DNA of 64,000 bases from Microcoleus vaginatus WJT46-NPBG5 (GCA_019359355.1 JAHHHM010000007.1:124001-188000), one strand, 5' to 3'; counted from the first letter of the stretch, positions 49,035-58,480 are shown. Notes: generated from the sequence alone by a model not told the origin. A program made the numbers and translations.

Positions 49035-50669
49035 TTATTCGTCGCTATTTGCCATGACTAAATTTACAAGCGCCGGCGCAATCTCATCGAGTGGCAGAAT
49101 CGAATCTACAGTGCCGGTGGCAATGGCAGCACTAGACATTTCAAAAAATTGAGCTGTACTTTCATCCAGGGCAATTGTTTTGCCACCCATCTTGTGAATC
49201 GCCCGCACCCCCGACGCCCCATCACTGCCGGTGCCAGAAAGAATTGCGGTGATCGCGCGATCTTTGAAACTCGCTGCAACTGACTGAAGCAATAAGTCGG
49301 CTGAGGGACGCGCAAAGTCTACAAATACCGCCTGAGAAAGGCAGAAAGTGCCATTGGCAGTCACGAGTAAGTGTTCATTTGGGGGCGCAACGTAGACAAC
49401 GCCCGGTTGCAGTTGCTCTCCTTCTTGTGCCTGTTTGATCGGCAAGCTATTAGACCGGCTCATAGCATCCGCCATCAAACTAGAATCGGACCGGGTATCA
49501 AGGCGCTGCACCACGATGACGGCTGCCGGCAAGTTGGCGGGTAAAGCCGGCAGGATATAACTTAAAGCCAAACGCCCGCCGGCTTCCCCCACTAACACCA
49601 CCACTTTAAAAGCAACCTCTACAGCCTCACCCTCACTGGATGAAACTGCCCGCTCCTCTGGATTTTCAATCACCGGCACTTGACCCTCGAACAGCGTTCG
49701 CCGGATCGAGTCAGCACGTTGTTCGGCCTCCTTTGCTTGCGCTTCATAACGCTCTGCTGATTTGATATTGTTGCGTTCGCGAGCGTTCTTAGCCATCTTG
49801 TGCATCAACTCTGCACGCTCCTCTAGAGAGCGAACTGCGGCCCACAGCGCCACCTCTTGCGACTCGCTTTGCCCCGCAACCAAAGTCTGCCCTGAATAGG
49901 CGTGGCCCACACGACACCGGAACTTCAGCAAACCCTTGCCTTCCACTTGGAACAGCGTCCCGCCGCAATCTGGACAAGTAAAATTTGAGGCCGATCCAGG
50001 GTGTCCTTGCTGCCGCATCCCGGCCCCATCCACTTCCACAATGTCGATCTCGCGATCAATTCCGCTTTCGCTAGACACAGCCTCTCCTCCTTCCTTTACT
50101 ACTGGTTCATGGGCTAGACGTACCAACGCCGGTGCTATGGATGAGAGTGGCAGAATATGGTCAACGTTTGCGTATTCGATAGCGCTGCTGGGCATCCCCG
50201 AAAAAAGCGCATCATCTGGGTTCTGAACAATAGCGACGCCACCCAGCCGCTTCAACTCTATAAGTCCCTCAGTGCCATCGTCGAGCGTGCCCGAAAGCAC
50301 TACCCCTACCACGCGACGTCCGTATGCTCTTGCTGCTGTGCGAAACAAAGGATCGACTGCCGGACGCGTGCCGTTCTCCTTTGGCCCTTGCACCAAACGA
50401 ATGTAGCCGCTTTTGACGAGCAGGTGGTAGTCTGGCGGTGCTACATAAATGCGTCCGTGTTCGATCATCTCATGATCTTTAGGGTGAGCCGCCGGCAAAG
50501 GCCCATATCGGCTGAGGATATCCGGGAGAAAGCTTTTAGTTTCGGCTCGAATGTGAAGGACGATGAACAATGCTGCCGGCAAGTCTTTAGGCAAACCAGC
50601 CACCAGTTTATTCAGGGCTTCCACCCCGCCGGCGGAGGCTCCAATAACGATGATGTCGTGACCGGGCAT
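49035..50669 (-). CDS. Double CheB methylesterase with one dead domain
   Basis: The 544-residue protein has no receiver domain. Residues about 1-190 are a CheB methylesterase with the full triad: Ser12 in IGASAGG, His39 in IVLHI, Asp131 in SGTLDDG. A linker region follows with zinc-ribbon-like CPDCGG...FRCRVGHAYS (about 230-260) and a helical ALWAAVRSLEERAEL segment, typical of cyanobacterial stand-alone CheB proteins. Residues about 350-540 are a second CheB domain (VVYVAPPNEHLL, AILSGTGSDGASGVRA) where the nucleophile motif has become VGEAGG and the His position reads VVQR, so Ser and His are lost while Asp stays. Inference: a regulatory or scaffold pseudoenzyme half. No chemotaxis receptor, CheR or CheA gene is near. 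Confidence 0.87.
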   Translation of the reverse strand: MPGHDIIVIGASAGGVEALNKLVAGLPKDLPAALFIVLHIRAETKSFLPDILSRYGPLPAAHPKDHEMIEHGRIYVAPPDYHLLVKSGYIRLVQGPKENGTRPAVDPLFRTAARAYGRRVVGVVLSGTLDDGTEGLIELKRLGGVAIVQNPDDALFSGMPSSAIEYANVDHILPLSSIAPALVRLAHEPVVKEGGEAVSSESGIDREIDIVEVDGAGMRQQGHPGSASNFTCPDCGGTLFQVEGKGLLKFRCRVGHAYSGQTLVAGQSESQEVALWAAVRSLEERAELMHKMAKNARERNNIKSAERYEAQAKEAEQRADSIRRTLFEGQVPVIENPEERAVSSSEGEAVEVAFKVVVLVGEAGGRLALSYILPALPANLPAAVIVVQRLDTRSDSSLMADAMSRSNSLPIKQAQEGEQLQPGVVYVAPPNEHLLVTANGTFCLSQAVFVDFARPSADLLLQSVAASFKDRAITAILSGTGSDGASGVRAIHKMGGKTIALDESTAQFFEMSSAAIATGTVDSILPLDEIAPALVNLVMANSDE

Positions 50670-50879
50670 TCGCCTCTCCTTTTTGAACAGCGCTCACAGC
50701 TCTATCTTATTACTATAAAAGGGTGATTGGCCTCAAATAATTGTTTGCTCAATTTTGTCAGAAGGTTTTTGTTATCATGATGCCCGAATTTCCTGCTGAG
50801 ATCGGTGGCAAAATTCTCCATAAAATACTCCCCAGACTGTCAGGGGAGAATAAGAGTCGTGACAGAAGTTTTGCAACTC

Positions 50880-51842
50880 TCAAAAGCGGTCGCGAGAGTG
50901 GGGCGCATCTAAATCAAGTTTCGGCCCTTTCGGAACAATGCCGGTTGGGTTAATTTGATTGTGGCTTTTGTAATAATGTTGCTTAATGTGGTTCAGGTCG
51001 CACGTTTCCTTGACTCCTGGCTGCTGATAAATATCTTTCAAATAATTCCACAGGTTTGGGTAGTCCCAAATGTGGCGCAAATTGCATTTGAAATGCCCAT
51101 AGTAAACGGCATCAAATCGCAATAGGGTTGTGAAGATACACACATCTGCTTCAGTGAGGCGATCACCGCAGAGATAGCGCTGCCGGCTCAATACCTCGTC
51201 CCAATAATCGAGATTGTCAAAGAGTTCTGTAACCGCTTCTTCGTAGGATTCCTGTTTCGTCGCAAAGCCGGCACGGTAAACCCCATTATTAATCGGCTGG
51301 TAAATCGCATCAATGGTTTGGTCAATTTTCTCTTGCAAATCTGTGGGACAAAGATTGATATCTGATTTTGCTATCCCATCAAATTCCGTATCCAACATCC
51401 GGATAATCTCGCGGGATTCATTATTAACAATCGTGCCGGTTTTCTTATCCCACAGTATCGGCACTGTCACCCGTCCTGTGAAATTAGGTTCTGCCTTTAG
51501 ATAGATGTCTCTGAGATATTTTGCCCCATTCACACTATCAGGAATGCAAGCCGGTGCTTCAGAAAAAAACCATCCCTCATCCCCCATAAACGGATCAACG
51601 ATTGAGATCGAGATCGCCTCATCTAAACCCTTCAGTTTTCGCAGAATCAGCGTGCGTTGTGCCCAAGGACAGGCGAGGGCAACATAAAGATGGTAACGAC
51701 CGGCTTCTGGCAGATAATCGCTAGAACCGTCAGCCCGAATCCAATTGCGGAACGTCGTTGAAGGACGGATAAACTTACCCTGCGAGTCTTCTTGCTCTCG
51801 TTTGCTCGTCCATTTGCCATCAATTAGCATACCTAGCGCCAT
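50880..51842 (-). CDS. Glutathionyl-hydroquinone reductase (GST superfamily, YqjG/ECM4 type)
   Basis: I start at the ATG at 51842 (AAAGGAGA 7 nt upstream), giving 320 residues; a more distal start at 51905 lacks a site. The protein has the thioredoxin-fold N-terminal domain with catalytic Cys in ALACPWAQR, the typical lead-in FRNWIRADGSSDYLPEAGRY, then ILWDKKTGTIVNNESREIIR (the GSH-binding part) and the all-helical C-terminal domain (RYLCGDRLTEADVCIFTTLL). Known: enzymes of this family reduce glutathionyl-hydroquinones with GSH, a detoxification step. It is cytosolic and monocistronic. Confidence 0.88.
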   Translation of the reverse strand: MALGMLIDGKWTSKREQEDSQGKFIRPSTTFRNWIRADGSSDYLPEAGRYHLYVALACPWAQRTLILRKLKGLDEAISISIVDPFMGDEGWFFSEAPACIPDSVNGAKYLRDIYLKAEPNFTGRVTVPILWDKKTGTIVNNESREIIRMLDTEFDGIAKSDINLCPTDLQEKIDQTIDAIYQPINNGVYRAGFATKQESYEEAVTELFDNLDYWDEVLSRQRYLCGDRLTEADVCIFTTLLRFDAVYYGHFKCNLRHIWDYPNLWNYLKDIYQQPGVKETCDLNHIKQHYYKSHNQINPTGIVPKGPKLDLDAPHSRDRF

Positions 51843-51968
51843 AAATTGTCTCCTTTTGTTACTGCTAAGTGATGTTTCAAGTTTAGTTCTATTAAGTAAC
51901 ACCATCGGCTGAGAGAATCCGAGCGCATAAAGCGGTATATTTCAGGGAAGTCAGCGTCAGAATTTGCA

Positions 51969-52601
51969 GTGCCAAGAATCATCGCTATCATCAACGGTAA
52001 GGGAGGCGTCGGGAAAACCACGACGGCAGTCAATTTGGCTGCAGCCCTCTCAGAGAAGACACGGGTTCTTTTAGTCGATGCCGATCCGCAAGCATCTGCC
52101 TCTTGGTGGGTGGATCGCAGTGACGACGAAATGGGCTTCGATCTGTCTCGAAATACAGATCCCAAACTTTTGGGTCGTTTGCGGAAGGTAGAAGGCTACG
52201 AGATAGTCGTCGTAGATACGCCGCCGGCGCTGAGATCCGAAGCTTTAGCGGCGGTGGTGGCAAGTGCGGATTATGTGGTTTTGCCCACACCTCCAGCGCC
52301 GATGGATCTCGCTGTGCTGATTGAAACCGTACGGGAAGCCATCATGCCGGTGGGAACCGCCCATCGGGTGCTTCTAACTAGAGTGGATACGCGGAGTTTA
52401 GGAGAAGCACTAGAGGCTCAAAACACACTTCTCGAATTAGGAATCCCCGCTTGCAATGCCTTTGTTCGTGCCTATAAAGCCCACGAAAGAGCAGCGCTTG
52501 ATGGAGTTCCGATTACAAAAGCGAAAGGAAAAAACGCACGAGAAGCTGAAGCAGATTATCGCCGCGTAGCAGAAGAAATACAGCGTGACTGGAGGAAATA
52601 A
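51969..52601 (+). CDS. ParA-family ATPase, type-2 McdA candidate
   Basis: The 210-residue ATPase (GTG start) has the deviant Walker [12 protein letters not shown] with signature Lys, Walker A' [12 protein letters not shown], and Walker [10 protein letters not shown], so it should form ATP sandwich dimers that bind nucleoid DNA. It is short, with no N-terminal HTH, unlike plasmid ParA of the P1 type. Its stop shares one base with the start of a coiled-coil protein gene (TAATG), so the two are coupled. No parS-like sites or replication genes are near. The pair fits the type-2 McdAB system that spaces carboxysomes along the nucleoid. Alternative: another ParA-type positioning system. Functional call by context is inference. 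Confidence 0.8.
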   Translation: MPRIIAIINGKGGVGKTTTAVNLAAALSEKTRVLLVDADPQASASWWVDRSDDEMGFDLSRNTDPKLLGRLRKVEGYEIVVVDTPPALRSEALAAVVASADYVVLPTPPAPMDLAVLIETVREAIMPVGTAHRVLLTRVDTRSLGEALEAQNTLLELGIPACNAFVRAYKAHERAALDGVPITKAKGKNAREAEADYRRVAEEIQRDWRK

Positions 52602-53248
52602 TGGCTAAAAAACGGCTAGCAGACTTGTTACATGAAGAAGCGGATAAATTCCCTAATTCAGAAACTGAGGGAGTTGAAGAAGCTCAGGCTGATGAACTGA
52701 TAGCAGAGGAAACTGAAACAGAAGACGAGGCTGAAACAGAAGAACATGACGACACTCGCCCGAAACGCACAGCCCCAACCAAAGCTGAATTACAAGCCAT
52801 TGTCACTGAATTAACGACCTCTCTAGCTTTAGCTCACCAAACAGTAGATTCTCTACAGCAACAAATTGTTGACCTAGAGTCTGAGTTAGACATTCAAAAA
52901 GCATCCGTTGCTGACTTGCAGTCTGAATTGCACAAGCAAACAACATCCGTTAGTGATTTGCAGAAAAAGCTAGATCGCGCTCAGCAAAAGAAAAATGAAT
53001 TTGAGGAAGCTAAAAAAGCAGCCTTGCAACTGGCAGACGCCAACTCAAAACTCATTGAAGAAATCGAGACTATGAAAAAAGACAAGGAACCCGTTAAACA
53101 AAAAGAGAAGGAACCGGCTAAACCAAAAGACAGCGCAATCGTTAAAAAACAAGAATTCACCAAAGTGCCAGGAAGATTTGAGCGGTTTGTTCTCCCCTTA
53201 AGTCAGGAGAAGGCAGACACTGGGACAAATAGTTGGATGCTTGACTAA
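52601..53248 (+). CDS. Coiled-coil partner of the ParA-type ATPase, McdB candidate
   Basis: The 215-residue protein has a basic start ([17 protein letters not shown]), a strongly acidic disordered stretch (about 25-55), a central coiled coil (about 62-165, with repeated VADLQSELHKQTTSVSDLQK units) and a charged Lys/Glu/Pro linker, and ends NSWMLD. Known: McdB adaptors are coupled to McdA, have a central coiled coil flanked by disordered charged arms, and carry an invariant Trp very near the C-terminus; here Trp is the fourth residue from the end. It lacks ParB DNA-binding and CTPase motifs. I infer it links cargo, plausibly carboxysomes, to the ParA-type ATPase. A MinE- or other adaptor-type role is not excluded. 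Confidence 0.65.
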   Translation: MAKKRLADLLHEEADKFPNSETEGVEEAQADELIAEETETEDEAETEEHDDTRPKRTAPTKAELQAIVTELTTSLALAHQTVDSLQQQIVDLESELDIQKASVADLQSELHKQTTSVSDLQKKLDRAQQKKNEFEEAKKAALQLADANSKLIEEIETMKKDKEPVKQKEKEPAKPKDSAIVKKQEFTKVPGRFERFVLPLSQEKADTGTNSWMLD

Positions 53249-53287
53249 AAGTTATACGGTTTTTGTTTTGAGGCGCTACAAATAGAA

Positions 53288-53318
53288 CCCCCCTACCTTT
53301 CTTTTAGGATGTGGGGGG
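53288..53318 (+). terminator. GC hairpin after the ParA/coiled-coil pair
   Basis: CCCCCC (53288-53293) pairs with GGGGGG (53313-53318), and TACC/GGAT inside may extend it. No T-run follows, so it is at best a factor-dependent or processing signal. Confidence 0.4.
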
Positions 53319-53534
53319 ATCTGTAGCCGGGGAAAAAGAAAATAGGATTAGTACCCTATCTGCCGGTGCCGGTGTTGGAACAATTAACCACAGATAAACG
53401 CAGCGCTATCATCTGGCATTAACATTAAATCACTTTACTTCTAAGAAAGAAAATTAAGTGACTACAAAAAATTCCTCCAGACGGTATGGAAACTATCAGG
53501 AGGAAATAATAAGTGACGAATTAAAGAAAGCTAA

Positions 53535-54635
53535 TTAAGCAGGATTGGCTTGCGCTCTTTTCTCAAGTAAACTGATAATCGCAGCTTTTTCTATCAGTCC
53601 GACAATCGCCCCATTTTCACGAATCACCGGCAGCTCAGTTAGCTGTTTCGTTTCCAGTAATGTTACAACTTCGAGTAACGATTGTTCTGGTTTAACTGCG
53701 GTATCAAATTCGATGGGTTTCATCAAGTCTTTTACTTGAGTTTGTGGCCACTGATCAGTTGGAATTGCTTTCAAATCGTCAACCGAGATCGCGCCTAAAA
53801 CTTGCCCTTCAGTATCGGTGACAAAAAACTTACGCCAAGTTGCTTTGCCAATGATGTACTCATTTGCCAATTCTCTGAGGGTCAATTCTGCCGGCACAAT
53901 CGGACTATTCGGATTCACCGCATCTTCAGCCGTCAAACCGGCTAATTTATCTTGCACTCTGGCAAACTGAGCAGAACGACCGGCATTTTGCAGCAAGAAG
54001 AAACCGATTAACAAATTCCAGAAGTTGCCGAACACTCCAGTAGCGATTGCAATCCAGCCAATAATTTGACCGACGCGGCTGGCAAACACAACACCTTTAT
54101 AAGGATTGCCGGTGAACTTCCAGACTGCGGCTTTCAGGATATTGCCACCATCAAGGGGTAAACCAGGAATCAGGTTAAAGGCAGCCAGGACTAAATTAAT
54201 CGAAGCGAGAAGTCCCACAATCGCTGCAACCGGCCCTGTAAGACCGATGCCGGTGCCAATCGCGGTGAAGATACCAAATAGCATCAAACTAACTGCCGGC
54301 CCTGCAATGGCCACCCAGAACGCCTCTGCCGGTGTTTTTGACTCTCTTTCCAGACTTGCTAAACCACCAAACAGAAACAGCGTAATCGATTTAACTTCAA
54401 TTCCCTGCTGCATGGCGACAAAACTATGTCCCAACTCGTGCGCTAACACAGAAGCAAACAGCAACAGCGCCGCAACAAATCCCAAAATCCAGGGCATCGC
54501 GCCGCCCATTGCCGGAAATTGAGCTGCGAGTCCGCCACCATAGCTGAACGTCACTAAGCCCAAAACTAAAAACCAGGAGAGATTCACAAAAAATGGAATC
54601 CCGAATAAGTTGCCTACGCGGATGTTGCCGTTCAT
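53535..54635 (-). CDS. Site-2 protease (M50 family) with CBS pair
   Basis: I start at the ATG at 54635 with GGAG 6 nt upstream, giving 366 residues; an open extension to 54719 has no site. The membrane part (about 1-215) has six hydrophobic segments with the zinc ligands in VLAHELGHSF (HExxH, about residue 68) and the third ligand in NLIPGLPLDGG. A CBS pair follows (about 235-355: AEDAVNPNSPIV..., VKDLMKPIEFDTAV...). Family: intramembrane zinc proteases of the type found in cyanobacteria, archaea and plant EGY-like proteins. Known role: intramembrane cleavage of membrane-tethered regulators, with CBS domains sensing ATP/AMP. The substrate is unknown; no anti-sigma gene is near. Confidence 0.9.
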   Translation of the reverse strand: MNGNIRVGNLFGIPFFVNLSWFLVLGLVTFSYGGGLAAQFPAMGGAMPWILGFVAALLLFASVLAHELGHSFVAMQQGIEVKSITLFLFGGLASLERESKTPAEAFWVAIAGPAVSLMLFGIFTAIGTGIGLTGPVAAIVGLLASINLVLAAFNLIPGLPLDGGNILKAAVWKFTGNPYKGVVFASRVGQIIGWIAIATGVFGNFWNLLIGFFLLQNAGRSAQFARVQDKLAGLTAEDAVNPNSPIVPAELTLRELANEYIIGKATWRKFFVTDTEGQVLGAISVDDLKAIPTDQWPQTQVKDLMKPIEFDTAVKPEQSLLEVVTLLETKQLTELPVIRENGAIVGLIEKAAIISLLEKRAQANPA

Positions 54636-54820
54636 TCTCGGCTCCTTTTTAGTACACATTGGAGAAGGAGAAGCTTGGTTTCGCCTCTCGACTTCTCCAT
54701 TGTAACGAAGCGTAAACAAGGCTTTAAGTTTTCCACTAGCGTGGTTGCCGTCCCTTCAGGTTCGGTTTTGGGCATATAGCATGGGGCTTTTGATAGGGTA
54801 TTTGCCAAAGCCCTAAATCA

Positions 54821-54970
54821 TCAAGGGGATTGCTGAGTACAAAATTCTTTTGCTAAACCATCAAACTGTTGAGCAGTGAATTCTAGAGTTTTATAACCTC
54901 CCCAAGTGGCAAGACCTGTACCCCCGACTAATAATGTACCCATCACCAGTGGACCCCCAACAATTGTCAG
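54821..54970 (-). pseudogene. 3' part of a small membrane-protein gene cut by an IS630 remnant
   Basis: On the minus strand 49 codons before TGA (54821-54823) read LTIVGGPLVMGTLLVGGTGL ATWGGYKTLEFTAQQFDGLA and a short tail: a Gly-rich hydrophobic segment and a hydrophilic C-terminus. It has no start in reach. Similarity to protein-like sequence ends around 54960-54970, where the IS630-type sequence begins on the other strand. The 5' part is not found beyond the remnant. Confidence 0.55.
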
Positions 54971-55324
54971 CTCATCGGGACCACAGATGGGTTAACATTT
55001 GAAGCTTTTATCTCTCAAAGACTTGTCCCGAAGCTTTGGAAGGGTGCCTGTGTGATTATGGATAACTCCTCCATCGACAAGGGGAAAGAAATTAAAGCTC
55101 TAAGTGAGGCAGCTGGAGCCATCTTAATTTACTTATCTCCCTATTCACCGGACTTCTCACCGATAGAAAACTGTTTTTCAAAAATCAAAAATACACTCCG
55201 CTCTATCGGTGCCCGTACTTATCCAGAGTTATTGAAAGCAATTGAAGAAGCCTTCTCTCAAGTCTCTTTAGAAGATCTAAAAAGCTGGTTCACTCATTGC
55301 TGTTATTGTACCTCACCAGCTTAG
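54959..55324 (+). pseudogene. IS630-family transposase fragment
   Basis: The frame TTDGLTFEAFISQRLVPKLW-KGACVIMDN-SSIDKGKEIK, then LSPYSPDFSPIENCFSKIKN, is the second half of an IS630-type DDE transposase: the second catalytic Asp (VIMDN) and the Glu (PIENCFSKIK) are present, while the N-terminal HTH and first Asp are missing. The usual His in SSIHKG is Asp here. Upstream, the sequence turns into a broken gene on the other strand within a few bases near 54960. No terminal inverted repeats are recognised. It is an inactive remnant; a GTG at 55052 could give a 90-residue peptide, without known role. Confidence 0.82.
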
Positions 55325-55708
55325 AAAACGCTGTCTATCCGACTGCTACTACTAATAATTCTTTTTCCAACAGCCAAAGAGCAAATTTAAACAAATTTTG
55401 AAATGAGCAGCTGTTACTGGATTGAGTATCTACTAAGCTAAAGGGAATGAAGCAAATATCGTTTGTGTAGTGAGATCAGATAAGGTAGGAACAATGAAAG
55501 TATCGGATTTGGCGAAACCAACGATTTGTGGCAATGACCAGAGCGCGAGGCTGGGTTAGCTTAAGTGCAATTGCACAATGTTCCATGTATGAAAAGGTCG
55601 TTTTAATTTTCCCTTCCAGTATCCTAAACTTCAGGCAAAGCTCATAGAATGTTAGATACGGGGGCATCATAGGAATCGTCTATTAAAACTAGTATCGTCT
55701 TCCCTACA
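55325..55708. other. Gene-free stretch before the Cache-HAMP kinase
   Basis: I find no supported gene. A minus-strand frame (55476-55670) lacks a ribosome site and a protein-like pattern. The stretch may include the rest of the IS element's flank and the kinase promoter. Confidence 0.45.
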
Positions 55709-57916
55709 ATGAAAATTCATCAGTTTCGCCGAGTTAACGCGTTTCCATTACAAATTGTTCTGATTATTCCCTTCATTCTCCAAATTCTTGGAGCCGTTAG
55801 TTTAGTAGGCTACTTGTCCTTTAAAAATGGACAGAGAGCAGTCAATGACTTAGCAGAACAATTGATGGCTCGCACTAGCGATGTTGTGGGTGAACACCTG
55901 AAGTCCTATCTGGCAATTCCCCAAACCCTCAACCAAATCAATGCAGATGCCGTTCGTAGAGGAATGCTGGATGTGCGTGATCGCCAAACCGTTGGCAAGT
56001 ATTTCTGGGATCAGATGCAGGCGTATGACTTCACTTACATTGGGATTGGCTTAACCACAGGCGAGGGGGTTGGAGCGGCTCGCTACGATGGCAAAACCAT
56101 CACTATTGATGATTGGACTGCCAAACCTCCCAACAATGTGATTACCTACGCCACTGACAACCAGGGCAATCGAACTCAAGTCAATGCTCGCTGGGATTAC
56201 AGAAATGCGGATGAATCATGGTATACCCAGCCGATTGCTGCTGCTAGACCGATCTGGGCGAGGATCATTACCGGCAATTATCCTACAGGTCCCTATATTG
56301 CAGCTTCTGCCAGTCGTCCCATCTATGATGCTCAAAACCGCTTGGTGGGAATGATTGCAATCGACCTTCATCTGCTGAAACTCAGTGATTTTTTACGCAC
56401 TTTAGATATCAGTCAGTCTGGTCAAGTGTTCATTATGGAGCGAGATGGCACTCTAATCGCTAACTCCATAACAGCACAGCCTTTTACCCTCGCCGGTCAA
56501 AAAATCCAGAGATTACAGGCGATCAATAGCCCTAATTCAACGATTCAGAGCATTGCCACCTACCTTCAAGTCTCCAAAGGGCTTCAGTCTATTACCCAAT
56601 CCACAGCCTTTCAGCTTGAGGTGCAAGGAGAAAGACACTTTGTCAATGTTGTGCCCTGGCGCGACAACTATGGCTTAGATTGGCTTGTGGTCGTGAGTGT
56701 GCCAGAAAGCACATTTATGGGACAAGTCAATGCCAATGCGCGCACGACAATCGCACTTTGTCTGAGCGCATTGGTTCTTGCTTGTGTGATGGGTGTGTTC
56801 ACGTCTCGTTGGATTGCTCGTCCGATGCTTCGCCTAAATCAGGCAAGTGAGGCAATGGCCTCTGGCAATTTAGAGCAGACAGTGGAAACAAGCAGTATCC
56901 GAGAACTTAACACACTGTCTAATTCCTTTAACCACATGGCAGGGCAACTGCGCGGTTCTTTTGCTGCTTTAGAGAAAAGCAAGGAGGAATTGGAAGACCG
57001 GGTAGAAGAGCGCACAGCCGAACTCAAGAACACATTAGAGGAATTGCAGCGCACTCAATCTCAAGTGGTTCAAAGCGAGAAAATGTCAAGTCTTGGGCAG
57101 CTTGTCGCCGGAGTTGCCCACGAAATTAATAACCCGGTCAACTTCATTCATGGCAACCTTACCCATGTGCAGGAATGTACCGAGAGTCTATTGGAGTTTG
57201 TGGAATTATATCAGCAGCATAATCCTAACCCTGCTCCTGAGATTCAATCGCTAGCTGAAGATATCGATCTAGAGTTTTTGCAAGAAGACCTACCAAAAAT
57301 GCTGGCTTCTATGAAACTGGGAACCGAGCGCATTCGCCAGATTGTCCTCTCGTTGCGAAACTTCTCACGCATGGACGAAGCTGAGTTCAAAGCAGTTGAT
57401 ATTCACGAAGGGATTGACAGCACCCTGATGATTTTGCAACATCGCCTCAAAGCTACATCCGAACGACCAGCAATTGAACTGGTCAAAGATTATGCTGAAC
57501 TGCCGCTCGTCGAGTGCTATGCCGGACAGCTCAACCAAGTATTTATGAATATCTTAGTGAATTCAATTGATGCAATAGAAGAGAGTAATGCTGAGCGTAC
57601 CTATCAAAATATTATAGAGCATCCCAATCGAATTACAATTCGCACATCAACTGTGAATGCAGAATGGGTGAAAGTAGCGATTGCTGATAACGGGGTCGGT
57701 ATTTCTAAAGAGATTCAACAACGAATATTTAATCCTTTCTTTACGACCAAACCGCTTGGAAAAGGTACTGGAATGGGGATGTCCATCAGTTACCAAATAA
57801 TCATAGAGAAACATGGCGGCAAATTGGAGTGCTTTTCACTCCCCGGAGAAGGAACTGAGTTCACCATTCAGATTCCTCTTCGGCAACACGTTAATCGAGC
57901 AGTTAAGCTGGATTAA
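55709..57916 (+). CDS. Membrane histidine kinase with dCache and HAMP domains
   Basis: The 735-residue kinase has two transmembrane helices (about 14-35 and 345-368) around a double Cache sensor (about 40-335, with YIGIGLTTGEGVGAARYDG and RPIYDAQNRLVGMIAIDLHL), as used to bind small ligands such as amino acids. HAMP (about 370-425), a coiled coil, HisKA with LVAGVAHEINNPVNF (His near 471), a conserved helical segment LVLQ...[14 protein letters not shown], and HATPase with ADNGVGISKE and GKGTGMGMSISYQ follow. The GMGM in place of GLGL is a small deviation. The kinase core closely resembles that of the double kinase at 39363-44933. No response regulator gene is adjacent, so it is an orphan. Confidence 0.9.
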   Translation: MKIHQFRRVNAFPLQIVLIIPFILQILGAVSLVGYLSFKNGQRAVNDLAEQLMARTSDVVGEHLKSYLAIPQTLNQINADAVRRGMLDVRDRQTVGKYFWDQMQAYDFTYIGIGLTTGEGVGAARYDGKTITIDDWTAKPPNNVITYATDNQGNRTQVNARWDYRNADESWYTQPIAAARPIWARIITGNYPTGPYIAASASRPIYDAQNRLVGMIAIDLHLLKLSDFLRTLDISQSGQVFIMERDGTLIANSITAQPFTLAGQKIQRLQAINSPNSTIQSIATYLQVSKGLQSITQSTAFQLEVQGERHFVNVVPWRDNYGLDWLVVVSVPESTFMGQVNANARTTIALCLSALVLACVMGVFTSRWIARPMLRLNQASEAMASGNLEQTVETSSIRELNTLSNSFNHMAGQLRGSFAALEKSKEELEDRVEERTAELKNTLEELQRTQSQVVQSEKMSSLGQLVAGVAHEINNPVNFIHGNLTHVQECTESLLEFVELYQQHNPNPAPEIQSLAEDIDLEFLQEDLPKMLASMKLGTERIRQIVLSLRNFSRMDEAEFKAVDIHEGIDSTLMILQHRLKATSERPAIELVKDYAELPLVECYAGQLNQVFMNILVNSIDAIEESNAERTYQNIIEHPNRITIRTSTVNAEWVKVAIADNGVGISKEIQQRIFNPFFTTKPLGKGTGMGMSISYQIIIEKHGGKLECFSLPGEGTEFTIQIPLRQHVNRAVKLD

Positions 57917-58389
57917 TGTGTTGTAAGCACATAATGTTCGAGTTACTTCTTTACAGAAATCCTGTGGGCGAACTTGGCGTAAAGCTAGGAAAGCTGTCAA
58001 CACGGCAAAGTAGGTGAAACCAAATCAGACAGGGATTTCTCCATAACTTGGTCATAAACCTCCTGAGCTTTCCCAATACTTAATTAACTCCTTGACTTTC
58101 CGCCTGCGTATTCCTCACGCGAACCCCTTACGTCGCTCACAGTCTATTCTCAATGGGGTAGAGCTGCGCTCACGGTGAGTCGAGGAAACACTTTTTTGAT
58201 ATTATACCATCTTAGTAAACAAATAAAACGCCTCTGCAACCCAGCATCCTCTCAGAAAAAAAAGCCCCAATACATTGTGGGTCTTGAGCTTAATTTAGTT
58301 TGGTATATCGGCATAGATATGGGACAGATACACGCACATCAACCATTGATAAATATCGATGGGAATATAAGGAATAGATAAACAGTTAC
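57917..58389. other. Gene-free stretch
   Basis: No supported gene; a short plus frame (58175-58381) has no ribosome site. It leads into the heptamer and 28-nt repeats at 58390-58480. Confidence 0.5.
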
Positions 58390-58480
58390 CCAATCTCCAA
58401 TCCCCAATCCCCAATCCCCCATGCCCCTACCTTTAGGTTGGCGAAGCCTTGACCCTACCTTTAGGTTGGTGAAGCCTTGA
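58390..58480. repeat. Heptamer array followed by a 28-nt tandem repeat
   Basis: CCAATCT, three CCAATCC, CCCATGC and CCCTACC form a heptamer run (58390-58431). A 28-nt unit starting CCCTACCTTTAGGTTGGCGA is then repeated in tandem (58425-58452 and 58453-58480, one mismatch). About 40 nt of the array recur almost identically at 61821-61860, on the other side of the sbcC gene. Confidence 0.85.

Noticed and set aside
50741-50953. Plus-strand open frame of 70 codons
   Set aside because: It overlaps the end of the glutathionyl-hydroquinone reductase gene on the other strand and has no ribosome site or domain.
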